DNA of 64,000 nt from Ornithodoros turicata (GCF_037126465.1 NC_088207.1:45318143-45382142); one strand, 5' to 3'; positions 11,813 through 24,300 are shown, counted from the stretch's first letter. The notes: a model not told the origin generated them from the sequence alone. A program made the numbers and translations.

Positions 11813-12825
11813 CATTCATGAGGCGCGTTAAGTAGCAGCTCCGGAGCGAGAGGGACAGCCTGCTATGTGGTTAAGCTCTATTTTAAAAATGGCAAAGAGG
11901 GAACAAAAAATGAAAAACAAAGGAAGAAGAAACAAAAAACAAAGAATATGCATGGATGTTGCTATCTTCCCGCGGTACCAGTAGAACTACACAACACTTG
12001 CTTCTCCGTTGCAGACTGTACCCAAACAGCGCTGTCGTTACGCACAACTCCCCTGCCGATCGCTCGATTGCCTAATGTTCTATTCCAACATTCCTCCGTT
12101 GGGATGGACCTTCCGTGGTGTCCTCTGCAGACCTTCGGTAATTAGTGTCCCATACATTTCTTTTTCCGCAACCACGATTCGGCCTTAACCCACCCGGAGC
12201 GCAGTGTCCTTGATCGTTCATACTTTTGAGACTCCCTCTGCTCCCTGTCTATAAAACCCCTCAACGGCAAATCGCCAGACATCAAGGAAGAAAAAGAAAA
12301 CTACTACGCCACATACTGCTCTTTCTATTTTTCCTCTTTCATTTCTTTTTCTAAAGCACATTTAATAGCACAGAGCTCTGCAGAAGGAAGAGGACATGCA
12401 AGCTTAAATGGCATGCATGACCCGGCGCTCTACTTTCCATCCGCTTCAAGATGCTCTCACGTAACATTAACGTACGCAACAGGCTAAAAGCTCGACGGTC
12501 AGAAGCTATGTAGACTAAGCGAGGACAGCACAATACTACTCTTCTTGTAACGTCGGGACTGATATCTCCATGTGTTCCTTTTTTAGACCTAATCTCATCT
12601 AATCTCCAGCATTGCGACACTCTTACGGTTTCCGCCATTTTCAGCTAGCTTACTGCTCTGAAAACGGTAAAAAATCTGCAAATGCAAAAGGAACAGGCAG
12701 CACCGTGTATACAGGAAAAGCACAAGAAGGAGAAGAGAGCCTGAGGCAATAGAACCTTGCGAGAAAAGTAAACCAATAAGTAACTGTGCTTCGTTGCAGG
12801 AGCTTACTGCTTTAGCCTTTTTATA
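11813..12825. other. No gene recognised
   Basis: A mixed-composition stretch with A-rich tracts at about 11915-11945 and 12285-12300. No exon, RNA gene or repeat family of this window is identifiable. Confidence 0.55.
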
Positions 12826-12965
12826 TTAATTAACACACGTCCAAAATGATGTAAAAGGGGCGTACACCTTTTCTTTTTTTTTTTTTCAGCAAATCAGGGA
12901 AGAGGGCGATATGGAGCTGAATTACGTCTGGTTTCCGGTTGTGTCCTGCTGAGTTATGCAATCTG
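12826..12965. mobile_element. Partial F1 MITE copy
   Basis: 'aaaaggggcgtacaccttttc' with a T run, 'cagcaaatcagggaagaggg' and 'cgatatggagctgaattacg' follow the order of the F1 right arm. The mirrored left arm is missing. Confidence 0.5.
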
Positions 12966-13242
12966 TGTTTACAGTGAAGAGGATAGGTGGACAGGGACAG
13001 CGATCGTGCACATTTTTAAGGCCATGAGCTCTCAGCGGCTACATTTCTTTCGAATCTCCGCATACCAAAATGGCCACCCCCATGCTCTCGGTCCGGAAAG
13101 GCTTAGCTCCACACTTCACAGCCACTGCTTTAAGAACAGGGTTGAAACTCCACTAGGCCCATGTTTCAGATACACCGGATTATTGATGTGAACTAGCTTG
13201 AAGTTGGTCGTTACAGACACAGGTATTTATACATTTTTTTTC

Positions 13243-13364
13243 AGTGATGGTGGTGGTGGTGATAGGGCTTGCCGTTGTCGGCCTCACGTATGCGGGCAAC
13301 GTCACGACTCACGCCCTGGGGGAATGTGCGTCCTGGGCCGACTTCTAAGGGAACTGTGCCGAAG
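13243..13364 (-). mobile_element. Second SINE-like family, fragment
   Basis: The segment shares 'gtgcgtcctgggccgacttc' with SINE copies A and B but has a different flank, 'gccgttgtcggcctcac', which recurs at about 21220-21240 and, in part, at 13506-13523. It begins next to a (GGT)n run. It is probably a subfamily with a different 3' region. Confidence 0.55.
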
Positions 13365-13379
13365 TATCACACTCGCCGC

Positions 13380-13650
13380 TCCTAGCCAATCATCACCACG
13401 AACGACATCGTTCCCTCCTTCGATCCTTGAAAACGTTGGGCTTACGCTTTTTTGTGACCAATTATTTTAATTGCCACAAGGTGGTGGTGGTGGTGACTAG
13501 ATCGGATTGCCGTTGTTGGCCTAACTCAAGTTGTCACAACAACAACAACAGATAAATCAATGATGTTGAATGGTGTAAGCTCGCAGTTTTAAAAAATCAG
13601 GAGCGAAACGATATCATTTTGGGCAACGGTTGGGCCTTCAGCTTGTTATC
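13380..13650. mobile_element. F1 MITE copy split by a SINE-derived fragment
   Basis: The left arm 'gacatcgttccctcc', 'ttgaaaacgttgggcttacg' and 'tttttgtgaccaatta' (to about 13470) is separated from the right arm 'aaaaaatcaggagcgaaacg', 'atatcattttgggcaacgg' (to about 13650) by about 70 bp carrying (GGT)n and 'ggattgccgttgttggcc', which belongs to the SINE-like family at 13243. The SINE piece therefore landed after the MITE. Confidence 0.55.
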
Positions 13651-14712
13651 CCCGCCTTAAGAGCGTACCGTCACCGAACGCGAGCAGACATGAAAAGGCT
13701 AACTTTAGACGCTCCTTGTTTCAGATGGCACAGTCGTCCATATCACTACCTCTCGTTCAAAACGGACCCTTCAAAAGCCACGCGTCATCACCGATAGCCT
13801 GCATAAAAAAAAATATATTTGCGAAGGAGTAAAATATGAACGGGAATCAATTGAGCAGGGGAGGAAACGGCGGACGTGACGTGAAAGGCCATCGTTGTCC
13901 GTTCGGCTCCTTAAACTGCGCTCTTATATGATGGATGACCCCCCATCGACGACAGCTGCAATGTCAGTGGCTGTCTTCTCAAAAGGCACCACTCACGTCC
14001 GGTGCATTTCTCCCTCTTCTTGCGACATAGGACCATACGCAACCCCTTAATTGCCTTTCCCAATGTCGTCTTTTATTCACTTTTCTTTCGCGTCTCTTTT
14101 TCCGTCAGCGCCTTTTGACGCTTGCATGGAAAGTGGCCAGTTTCATCCTATACGGGGCTCCGTGATACTGCTGCAGTCAGAGCCAGCTTGTTTGAAATTG
14201 AGAGCAACGCAAGATGCCTTTATACTAGGAATGGGCCAAGCGAATATGCAAATCCTCGAATCTTTGGCAGGGATTCGAGGGAATCCGAATTCCAGTGTCT
14301 TCGAATTAAAATTTAAAAACTTTCTTAGTTTTATGTGAAGAATTCTGATTCGAGAGTTTATGTACTTCCTGTAGTCGACGAACGACGTGTTAAGTAAATG
14401 AAGTATGTCGGTATGTTTTCTAATGAAAGTGAACTGTTATTTAACTTGTTTTTCGTTAAACAAATATATCAAATTCTGCTTCAAAACACTTTCCAGTAGG
14501 AGTGTTGTTGTTTTTTTCCTGGCTTTCTGAACTCTTTTTTAAGAAATGATTCGAAAGATTCAAGATTTGTAAGATTCGTGGATTAACGGAACCTTCCTTG
14601 GATTCGGAAAATTCCGGATTCGTCCCATCTTTACTTTATACAGACGCCCCCATCAAAGTCGTGGTACATTCTCTGTTCAAGCTTCACTAGACCGCAGCTG
14701 GGCGGTGCTGTT
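13651..14712. other. No gene recognised
   Basis: No conserved exon is seen. A partly palindromic stretch around 14245-14300 repeats 'gattcgag/ctcgaatc' and recurs loosely at 14340-14620 ('gattcgaga', 'gattcgtgg', 'ggattcgtccc'). It may be an old repeat. Confidence 0.5.
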
Positions 14713-15036
14713 AGATTCTAACAATATATAATATAATATTTAATATATTTATATATTTAATTCCGTGTAAGCGCCGCGAAGCAACTGTGGCTACGAGCGG
14801 CGTACAGACGTGGACAGATGGAGAGAGGACAGCAGGAAGGAGTGAGGGACAGAGGGGTTAGTATGCGTCCTGGGCCGACTTCAGGGGGAACTGTGACGAC
14901 ATTCGCCTGGAAAGTCTTCGGAAAACCCAGGGTAAACCTCGAACAGCACCTCCGGTGGCAGGATTCGAACCCGTGTCACCTCCTAGTCTCGGCGTGGAAA
15001 GCGATCATCCTAACCACTATGCCACGGGAGCTGGTG
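14713..15036 (-). mobile_element. tRNA-derived SINE, copy B (best preserved)
   Basis: On the - strand a tRNA-like head starts at about 15032 with GCTCCCGTGGC. The A-box TAGTGGTTAGG lies at 15019-15009 and the B-box GGGTTCGAATCC at 14972-14961, in an arrangement resembling a glutamate or aspartate tRNA. A tRNA-unrelated body of about 180 bp follows ('ccaggcgaatgtcgtcacag', 'gtcggcccaggacgcatac'). The copy ends in a TA/ATT-rich tail at 14713-14765. RNA polymerase III boxes make it a candidate source copy, though transcription is untested. Confidence 0.85.
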
Positions 15037-15769
15037 AGATTCTTGTAATACCACCCAACCACCCCATTCCATCGTCATTCATGTAGTAGTTGTTCTTGTA
15101 ATACGCTACGACCGTGTCAGTTTGGACACACTCCCCACTCTCCAAAGCCAGAAATAAAGTTGTTGTTGTTGTTGGACACACTGAATACGTTATAAGCGGC
15201 TTGCAGCGCACAGAGGATTATCCTTTAACATTGCCATAAAAGTGTTGCAACTATTAAAGCAAACACCCTGACACAGCAGGTTTCTTACGGTGCCGGGTTT
15301 TGGCTGGGGCTGACCATGGCACGACCCAGACGTTTCCTTCTGCTATAAAGGCGCCGAACGATGTTCACTATCGCTGAGATTGGAGTACATACAAGGGACC
15401 GTACAACAGCCGTAAAGAGTGGCCGTAAAAGCTCCGCCTTCCAGACCATAATTAAACGCGACAATAAGTCGGTGAGAGTCGTTAAGCCAACAGCTCTTTT
15501 TCATTACCGGAAGTACTGGACAGAGAATTGTTAACGGAACATGGAAATGCTCAAAAAAAAAAAAAAAAGATCTGTCGGGGACAGTAGAAATTAGGGTTGC
15601 AAGCCCCGCGATATATATATTCGCACAAACAATACGAGTGTAGCGCGCGATCCTGGTGCGCAAAGCTTTCAATATCGCGGGACAGAAAAGCTCCTTACTT
15701 CGGCTGCCAGTCCGTGACGTCCCAAACTCGAATACAATGGTTTTAGCGCCAAGCGACCCACTCCATCCA
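15037..15769. other. No gene recognised; short TTG repeat and A-run
   Basis: A (TTG)n run lies at about 15162-15174, a long A run at about 15554-15569 and an AT dinucleotide run at about 15611-15620. No exon is supported. Confidence 0.55.
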
Positions 15770-15833
15770 CACTCTAAGAAAAAAAGGGTTTGAAAAGGTG
15801 GTAACTTCTATAGTTACCACCTAAGTCAACATA

Positions 15834-16082
15834 CACTCTTAAAAATGAACTTCACCGCACAGCACGCTCCTCGCCAACCATCATCTCAAATGATATCGTT
15901 ATCTGCCCTGATTTGTTGAAAACGGGAGGCGTACGCCTTTTCTGTGACAATTATGAACAGCATAAGTGTCACAAAAAAGGCGTACGCCTCCCGTTTCCAA
16001 CAAATCAGGGCAGATAACCATATCATTAGAGATTATGGTTGGCTAAGAGCGTGCTGTGCGGTGAAGTTCATTTTTAAGAGTG
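15834..16082. mobile_element. Intact F1 fold-back MITE (249 bp)
   Basis: The terminal inverted repeats CACTCTTAAAAATGAACTTC and GAAGTTCATTTTTAAGAGTG continue into arms that pair to the centre, where 'aggcgtacgcc' and its inverse flank a 20-odd bp loop at about 15945-15968. TA dinucleotides flank both ends (15832-15833 and 16083-16084), as expected for a TA target-site duplication of a Tc1/mariner-type MITE. There is no coding sequence. This is the reference copy for at least ten decayed relatives in the window. Confidence 0.9.
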
Positions 16083-16084
16083 TA

Positions 16085-16256
16085 GCCTCTGATAAAGGGT
16101 GTAAAAGGTGATAAAAGCAATTATCATATACCCAAATTGCTACAAAAAGGCGTACGCCCCACTCCCTCGCCGAATCAGAAGTGGTAACCCTATTATTCCT
16201 GGCAATGGTTGGCGGACAACGTGCTATGAGGTGAAGTTCTGTTTTGAGAGTGAGGT
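16085..16256. mobile_element. Second F1 copy, diverged
   Basis: It abuts the intact copy and contains 'attgctacaaaaaggcgtac', 'gccgaatcagaagtggtaac' and the right terminus 'aggtgaagttctgttttgag' ending at about 16254. The left arm is shortened. Confidence 0.65.
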
Positions 16257-16573
16257 AGCAGGTAGAACTTCGCAACCTTTTAGGCACAACATATGCGACA
16301 ACTATAACCTCCTAAATGGTGTAACTGCTCCAACCTTTTTTCTAAGAGTATATATATATTGATAGTAGGAATCCCGTGAGTGATATCCGATAAAACTCCA
16401 AGCGTGTTATTTATCAGCGGTTTTGTTAGTTTTATCAAAAGCGCTCTTTCAAGCAATAAATCGGATCAAAATGGCGCGGACAGGTATAATGGCGCGACGT
16501 CTTCCACACGCCTGGCCAACAAGTCGTTTAAGCATGATTTTTTAGGAATAAAGCGAGCTACAGGGGGGGGGGG

Positions 16574-16640
16574 GATTTGATTTGATTTGATTTGGAAAGG
16601 TCAGCCTGACCAAAGATCGGCTTGCTACTCCTAAAAAATA
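16574..16640 (-). mobile_element. 3' end of a second LINE with an (AAATC)n tail
   Basis: On the - strand the text ends in CCTTTCC followed by AAATC repeats (16574-16594 on +). The preceding part 'taggagtagcaagccgatc' resembles the pre-tail region of the LINE at 620-1776 in style. Only the extreme 3' end is present. A G-run flanks it at 16562-16574. Confidence 0.55.
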
Positions 16641-17208
16641 TAATACAAAGATGAAGCAAGCAAGCTACAGGAGTTTATGCCAAAAGAGGCATTAACGCCG
16701 AAATTGATGGGTTCCGCAACAAAATTCAGCATTTTCCAATTGTGTTCGGACTCGCCTTACGTGTAAATCTACTCCCAATTGTTATTTTTCAGCATTTTTG
16801 CTACATACAGACCTGAGAGCATCGCCATTTAAAAATAAAAGATGTAAAGAGCGTTTAGCTTCCCAAATCATTCTTCTGTTGCAACCTGTACGGGTCACTG
16901 CACAGGGTGGAGGGAATGCGACGGGTGACATGGGGGCTGTGGAGATGAGCCGGTTGTTTCGTGCCGGGGGAATCGGGACGGGGGAGTTTAAATCGGGGGA
17001 ATCGTGCACAACCCGAGAAGAACAAGATGGAGACGCTGGTTGCTCCATTGCAGCCAGCGCACTTGGTAGAGGTTACATCATGACGCTAATCCCTCTCTTT
17101 GGATATTGTGGGACTCGAGCCTCAAAAAATTGCCTCAGTTCCCCAGTTAACCGGATCTACCAAGACTCCCTAGTATTATAAGTTTGCTTAGCGCATGTAT
17201 ACGAACTA
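16641..17208. other. No gene recognised
   Basis: A 127-codon open frame at 16798-17181 has no recognisable domain and unremarkable composition. No splice-linked neighbour is seen. Confidence 0.5.
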
Positions 17209-17210
17209 TA

Positions 17211-18000
17211 CAGAGTGATTATTTTTATACTTTACAGAATATTTATAAAATAAGCTATTAAAGCAGCACAGATGTCGTTTCTACAGTTGAAATTATAGGG
17301 CCAGGCGGACATCTTCTCGAAGAAAGTGTGCAACTAGAAGATGACTAATTACCTAAAATTCGTTAACTAACTCTTTAATATAGGAGACTTCGGGCAAAAG
17401 CGAGATTGTAGGATGAGAGACTATCTTCGTTGAAAGCCATTCCACGTCTAACAAATCCTGAAACGCGCACATGCGTTAAAATATCCATCACCGAATTCTG
17501 ATATGCCAATGAACCGAGACCGCAGTGACCGGGAACGCAGGGAGCACAGCGCTCATTTCACGTCAGAGGGCCACGTGATTTGGAGCGATGGAGAAGATCG
17601 GAGTAGTTGCCGATCTGCTGGCCAGATAAGCGGCTTTCCGGCCCAGATAAGACACCGTCGGCGTAGATGGTGCGCTCTTCAGGCGCGCTTTGAAATGTCC
17701 ATAAGCGATGGACATTTCACGGTACACACTCTATTCTGGATTTTTAAAAGAATGGCTTTCAACGAGGATTGTCTACCGTTCTGCTATTTCGCTTTTGCCC
17801 AAAATTCTTTAATTTTTAAAATTTTTAATGAAAGAGTTCATTAACGGATTTCAGGTAATTAGTTATCTTGTAGTTACGTACTCTCTTCCAGTGGATGTCC
17901 GCCTGGCCGTATAATGCAACTGCAAAAACGCTATCTGCGCATTGCTCTGATACCTTTTTTAAAATAAAAATTATGTAAAGGATAAAAATAAACACTCTGT
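17211..18000. mobile_element. MITE with long terminal inverted repeats, related to 7526-8228
   Basis: The ends CAGAGTGATTATTTTTAT (17211) and the inverse ATAAAAATAAACACTCTG (to 17999) are flanked by TA. The arms share 'gcggacatcttctcgaag', 'gactaattacct' and 'cgttgaaagccattcc' with the 7.5-kb element, and the inverse 'ggaatggctttcaacgagg' is on the right arm. A central palindrome lies at 17690-17722 ('gaaatgtccataagcgatgg'). No transposase frame is present. Confidence 0.85.
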
Positions 18001-21000
18001 ATATGCGCTGAATGTTCTGTGTTCAGTGGCGCCGTTGTCGTATTACGGCTGCAATAACGACATCCTATTAGTCCTCCTTTCTTCGACGCTGCTACTGCTG
18101 TTTATAATGCTAACTACCAACCACGTTAGCGACAGGCACATTCCAAAAACAGGCGCAGAAACATAACTACCGGCGGGAAGTACAGCATGTAGTTTCCATA
18201 TCATTTTCGAGAGCTCTGCCGAGAGAATGTGTTCCAGGAGGAGCTAAACACTTCAAAGATTTCAATCTCCGTGCTTTCAAACATAAGACTTCATTCCCAA
18301 AGACCTTCTCCGTTTTCAATTAAATGTGAATGCGATCTCACGGCCATGCGGGAACACGTTCCGCACTGCGGTTCATCGTCTACCTGCGCGTAGTTCTGTG
18401 AAATACCTGGCCGCAAATAATTGTCGTAGCCTGTCTGCTTCTCGTAGTTCGTGTACGCGACATCGTACTGCGCGCTAGTATGTTTTGTAACGCAGCGCGA
18501 AGTACAGCCTGTTAAATTTCATGTTGCATTTGCTTTCTCAGAACAGACTGCTACCGAAATGCGTAGAATAGAAGTAGAAAAAAAAATGGAAACGTAGGCC
18601 GCACCGGTGCGACGAGCTGTTCCAGGACGCTTGACGTGTGAAAGAACTGAATGATTTCAAAGATTTATTTCAGCACGTACGTTCTTGAGTGCACACAGCT
18701 GCAGTGGACAATGTGTACTATGCGAAGTGTGTCATTCGCACGACGTGTTTTCAAGGATCATGGATGTCCGAAGCGAGTGCCAAAACTGTTTTTCTTTTTT
18801 TTTCACAGCTCTGTGATAAAAGATGGCACATATATTCAAAGCTGCGGTGACATAAATGACATAATAGGATTCTGTGTAATATTTTGGAAAAGCATGTTGC
18901 CTGTACAGAGGCTGCGTAACAAAGCGAACGTTCTGAAAGAAACATGCTCTCGATGCCCACAAGCGCAATGCCACAAAAAATAAAAGATCTCTTTCACGGT
19001 TGCATTATGCAAAGTATATGCTTTGCAACATCCCGCTCCGCTTAATTACAAGCAAAATGGAGGGGTGCGGTTGCGGCGGCAACGTGGCTGCTTCACAGAA
19101 TCGACCCTAATCTTTCATACAGGATGCCAGCACGAATGGATACCGAAGCCATTTGAGGCACTGCTTTAACGGCTCCGACTGAGGGGTGTCCCATTCGCAA
19201 ATGCGTTTCTTCATAAAACTGACACGGCAACGTGGTCTACGTGCTAAACTTGTCCGTTTCGGCCCTTGAGGTAATGCCATAAATAAAGTAAATAAATAAT
19301 GTGTGGTGTGAGAGAAGATTGGCAGCATATTCCGAGATAACGCGATGTAATTTTCGTGCCAGTCGGCAGGCGCTTCGAAGAACAACGGATAGAATCCATG
19401 GAAGAACTCTCGACGTCGTTGAAAATGTTCGGTGATTGGCCTGCTCACCACCGACAGATTGCGAGACGTTCACTCGTATCTTTTCTTCGGGTCATATAGA
19501 AAGATTTCACTTAAGGAGTAGCCTGTCTCACGCTACCACCACCATTCCACCATCACCGTCGTTGTCGCCGCCACCATTGTCATCATTGTAAAAATAATAG
19601 TAATAATATCTGCACTGGCACCTGCGCTACCAGAGCTGTTGCAAGAGGAACAAAAGAACTAATGTGTACAATAACGTACTTCGATGTTCTTCAATGAAAG
19701 ATGCTATAACTATTGTATTGTCTTGGAAACTAAAAAGGAAAGAAAGATTGGAAAGACAGAAAAACATTATCAAAATCAATCAAATCAAATCATGATGTAG
19801 CTCCATCAATATGGATGTCAGCTATTCCTTAGCACTCTTTCTGCGCGACAATTTTGTGCTTTGTGCGAGAATTGTGCCTTGCGATGTCGATACTAGATTA
19901 CATGTATACCGTACAACTTCACGCAAGGTAACACCGAACCTCGGTAAAGTAGGAAATGCACTACCCTTCCCAACAAACACACACGATCTGATCTCTCAAG
20001 AGTGAACTATTCCCTTGGAGACTGGCGTTGTTCATATATTAGTATATATATATATATATATATATCGTACATAATTGTGGCCCCGAGACTACGTTTTGGT
20101 GGGTGGGTGGGTGGGTACGTGTGCTACGACACGTTTCTGTTCTTTCTATTTTTATATTTTGTTTCGTATTTTCCTTTTTTCTGGACTTGCAGAATTGGTC
20201 GGGTGCCGAATTCAATTTCTCCATATTTTTTAAATCTTTACTTATCAACTTATCAATTCTTAGATAGATATAGAGATATATATATAGAGAGAGAGACAGA
20301 TAGAGAGAGAGATTCTCGTTCAGATTTAGAACTTAGCCATTGCATTCGGAAACATCTAAGTTTCAAAACTGCACAACCATATATACAGCATAATATTTGA
20401 CTCAACAGACCGCACGTATTTGAAAAGTTGCATATTAAGTTTCCCACGTATCAGTTAGATGAACTTTTATGCACACTATATCTATTCATCACAGTACGAC
20501 GGCAAGGGTACCGCAGAGAACGCTCGAGATTTGAAAGGTTACATCCCTGGCTCGGCGAAACAAATTTGGTCTGCCACAAGGTCCTCGAGGAAACTCATTT
20601 CGGGAAACTGAAGTCTTCTAAGGCGCCTTTGTGCAATTCACTGTTGGATAGAACAATATCGTCTGCGTGATAGAACTTCTCCCCTGAAACCATTCCGTGC
20701 GTCGCTGGAAGGATGGGAAGTATTTCAACATCCACATTCCAGTTGAAGTTATGAAGTGTACTTTCAGAACACATGCGTGGAGGCATAAATGAATGTGCTA
20801 CGCAACGTTTGACACATAGTTTCGGCATAGAGAGTGCGGTATTAGCGGTATACATTCAACGCACGTAAGCATGCGGCTATAGCCAAATCGAAACTCGAAA
20901 AGAGGTGTTCAACTTCCTACGTGGCCAAACTCACTCACGAATAACCTTTCGTTGTTCCAGAATTAGCGTCTTCTTGATTATCCTAATTCCAGAGCTGAGT

Positions 21001-21187
21001 CACCTTCTTTTCCACCAGCGCAAGCAAACTCCATTAGGGCAGCTGGCTTCTTTGAGATATCAAAGCGGCTATCCCTTTGGCAATCACAGCTCTACGCCAC
21101 TCGTATCATCATCTTTTGGGGATACGAAAAGAAATAATTTGGCCCTTCGGTTGCTTCCTCGGCTCGTCTGCAGTGTGTGGAGCAAGT
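18001..21187. other. No gene recognised; microsatellites
   Basis: A (TA)n run occupies 20041-20065, (GGGT)n about 20098-20116, and GATA/GA-type repeats about 20262-20312. Open frames here are either simple-sequence products or unremarkable. It may be intron of the channel gene if that gene starts further left. Confidence 0.55.
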
Positions 21188-21318
21188 GAAGGTCGTGGCG
21201 GTCCTGCTTGTGAACAAGATCGCCGTTGTCGGGCTCACAGAGGAGGGCAACGTAGCGCTCTGGGGAGAGGGAGGGGGGGAATGTGCGTCCTGGGCCGACT
21301 TCTAGTGCCGACATATGT
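21188..21318 (-). mobile_element. SINE-like fragment, same subfamily as 13243-13364
   Basis: It shares 'gccgttgtcgggctcac' and 'gtgcgtcctgggccgacttc' with the fragment at 13243. A G-rich run (about 21264-21280) separates the two blocks. Confidence 0.55.
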
Positions 21319-24300
21319 CTGGGTCACTCACAGTGCTGCTTTATGGATGACCTTTCAGGGCGAATCCCATGCACTCTAGTTGTTACTTCAGCGACGCTTT
21401 TCAAACGCATTTCCTTTTTTGTTTTTTTAAGACCTCGACTGTACATATGCGTGTGATGAATGCCATTCACCATTGATCGACAATAGCAATAATTTCCTAT
21501 TAGCCTTTGCAGGTGAATAAATATTTATTGGCATCAGTTTAATACAAATGAACTAGTAAGAACTCCGCGGAACTATCATGACCAGCGGTTGCAGGATATC
21601 GGTATCAACACACTGACATAACCTAAGGAAGGTTAATGAAACTGTTGAAAATAAAAGTACTAGAATGCAAGCAAGCCATTGTAGGTGTGAACAAAGTAAT
21701 ATTTCCTCGACTTTGAGGGAGGAAAAACACAAGGCACAGCACGAAGCACACAAGACAAGGCAAGTGTATATGAATCTTGCCTTGTGTACTTCGTGTGCCA
21801 CCTTGTGTCTCTCCTGTCCGCTCAAACTCAGGGAAATGTTAGCTTCGGGCAAACACAGGACAATACTTATTCGTGAAACTATAGCCATATGGCGGTGGTT
21901 GGCCCTGTCTTGCCTTGCCACTGAAGGCGTCATTGACCCTTCACCCCTGCACCCTTCATCCCTTTCTGGCTATATCCTCTTGCGATCCCATGTTAATTGA
22001 CATCACACACACTCGTATGCAGAATCCTTGTAACGGGGTGCTAGCTCCATTTTTCGAACTACAATGCAGTCATTATGAGATGTTATTGTGCAAGGAGAGA
22101 TCAGTGGGTGTGCGATGATTGCCTTGTCTCTAGTATACGACCGATTTCTATATGAGCTTTGATCCCTCGGTCCTGGAAATTGGGTAATTCCCAGACGCCG
22201 AATGATTCGAACAGTTTCAGTAGGGACAGAGCTTGTGTAATGAACCATGCTTAGCAATCGAAAGGTTATTACATAGAGCTGTTTGGGACATTCACTCTCA
22301 CTCGTACGAGTCTCGGTTGATAACCTTTGTCGATCTAGTAGATACCAGTGAAAGTTGTCTACGGAGGACATCACATAAATGCATAGACGGAATTTTCTAT
22401 GGTAGACAATAGCGCTCCAGTGCGCTAGTAGACAGACTCAGCGTTCATTCATGTAGGGTGTCTATATAGTGAACTGATCGCTGGCAGTCTGATTGATGTT
22501 CTTCGCTAGCGCGTCGCATAATCATTACGGTCTGCACTGCATGACACGTGATGTCAGTCTTGGCCATTACATTTTGTATATCCCTTACGTCGATACGTTA
22601 AAAACTAAAATAAACTTAAAATACTCCCCCCAGCCCCTCCCCCCCCCCAAAAAAAAGAGGGTAGATTAAATTAAAATCTACGGAAAAACACAGTGCAAAG
22701 ACAACAAAGAAAGAAAATGCAGTTGTTTTAGCTGCGAAACAGCCCATTGTCTACTTTGTGTTCCTTCGTACTGATGCGCAGTGCCTATCAGCGTATACGT
22801 TCATTGCTATTTAAATCAACGAGCTTCTTTTTTATTAGGTGCAAACTCAAAAACACGACGTCGTGTACTGCTGTTAACCATATGCTCTCGTTTACTGCAA
22901 AAGTCATGCTGCAACCACACTTTATTTTCATAGCTGATTGCGCATGTTACTAGTACGCATTTGAGTTACTTTGCAGCACACTCATGCACAATGCTACTTT
23001 TATCAAATGTATGGGCTCGCTCACTTCCATCAGTGCCACCTGTGATGGCAAGGATAAGTTATTTCCAGCATTTATTTAGTTGTGTCGCAGTTTCCTGCAG
23101 TTATTTCATCAGGCATTGCACACATTCACTGATATAGGTCGAACACACGACAGAATTGACGCGATGACCTGTGAAATCGCCAGCATCGTTATCTGCACTT
23201 GTAGAATATCTGGAAACGTTTTCCTCCGCTCGCCACCAGGGAAGAAAGCCGGCGCCAGTGTCACCATGCCAAACTCTAGCCGAACGTCCCCATACGGGCA
23301 ATCTCGGGGTTATCACGACGCAAACCAATCGAGCCGCAAGCTGTAGCATCCCGAGAACTCGCGAACTTTGGTGGCCACGAATATGTGGACTGTGCCCTAC
23401 TCGCGAAGAAATCGAGGCCGCAAAATTAAAGGGCTTTATTGTGTATTCTTAGAGAATGCTGACCTGCAGATGGTCATTTACTTGTGCCGCACTAATATCA
23501 ATAACCCAAAGCAATATAAGAGACAATTCATATCGCCTGCCCGATCGCAGTGTAGAAGAAGGTAGACCAACTAGTCTCTTTAAAAAAAATTTTAAAAAAG
23601 GCGCCATTGCAAGTGCTTAATAGCGTTGCTACCTGGGACACACGAACTCAGCTATGTTTCAGTCAATTACGCTGTGACTTGTCTCCGTGAAAGAGATTGA
23701 AGACGGCTGTACAACGCCTCGTCGTATACCCTCGCTTGCGTCGAACGTAGCGTAGCAGAGCTTGGGTGTGGCCAGTGTCTATCGTCTACATCAGGTTGAA
23801 GAATTTATCTCAACTTTATAGTTCAACGCGCGTCATATCGTAATGTGTTCAACGAAGCATTGCGCACCGTTGAAGAACGGCGCAAACGGAGCAAACGGCG
23901 CGCCCCACGTTCTCTGCGCCCACAGTTACGCCATCTTGGTATTGTTGCACGGTAAATGACGGGTGTTAACTGACGAAGAGGTAACAATCCTTGTTAATGA
24001 TTTTAGGTAGATTTTAGGTAGATTTACATGCAAGGCGAGACAGCCCATATATCGCCTTCTTGTCTGAAGTACAACCGCGCGGAACACTTGCATAGATAGC
24101 GGAAATAAATCCTGTTATTTATCTATACGTGCTCTGTGAGCTGACGACGACTTACATCATTGGGCTTTTTTTTTTCGCATTAGTGCGGAATATGCGCACA
24201 ATGAGATAATTTTGTGCCCATAATCAGATAACATTTACTAGCGGAATAGCATGGCAACAAACACGGACGGACAGAAGAGGTCCGTGTTACCATGTTACTC

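Larger units (their letters stand above)
15770..16350. mobile_element. Outer MITE that contains nested F1 elements
   Basis: The outer ends CACTCTAAGAAAAAAAGG (15770) and the inverse ...CTTTTTTCTAAGAGT (to 16349) form a second inverted-repeat pair outside the F1 copies. Its body includes 'ggtggtaacttctatagtta' on the left and 'ctataacctcctaaatggtg' on the right. The termini resemble those at 34769 and 43357. The inserted F1 elements show that this element is the older one. Confidence 0.65.

Noticed and set aside
14941..15036. Functional tRNA gene
   Set aside because: The A- and B-boxes are present, but acceptor-stem pairing is poor and the sequence continues into the SINE body shared with other copies.
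16798..17181. 127-codon + strand frame
   Set aside because: No domain, no splice-linked partner, and flanked by transposon sequence.
20002..20400. 132-codon + strand frame
   Set aside because: It is produced by TA, GGGT and GATA microsatellites.
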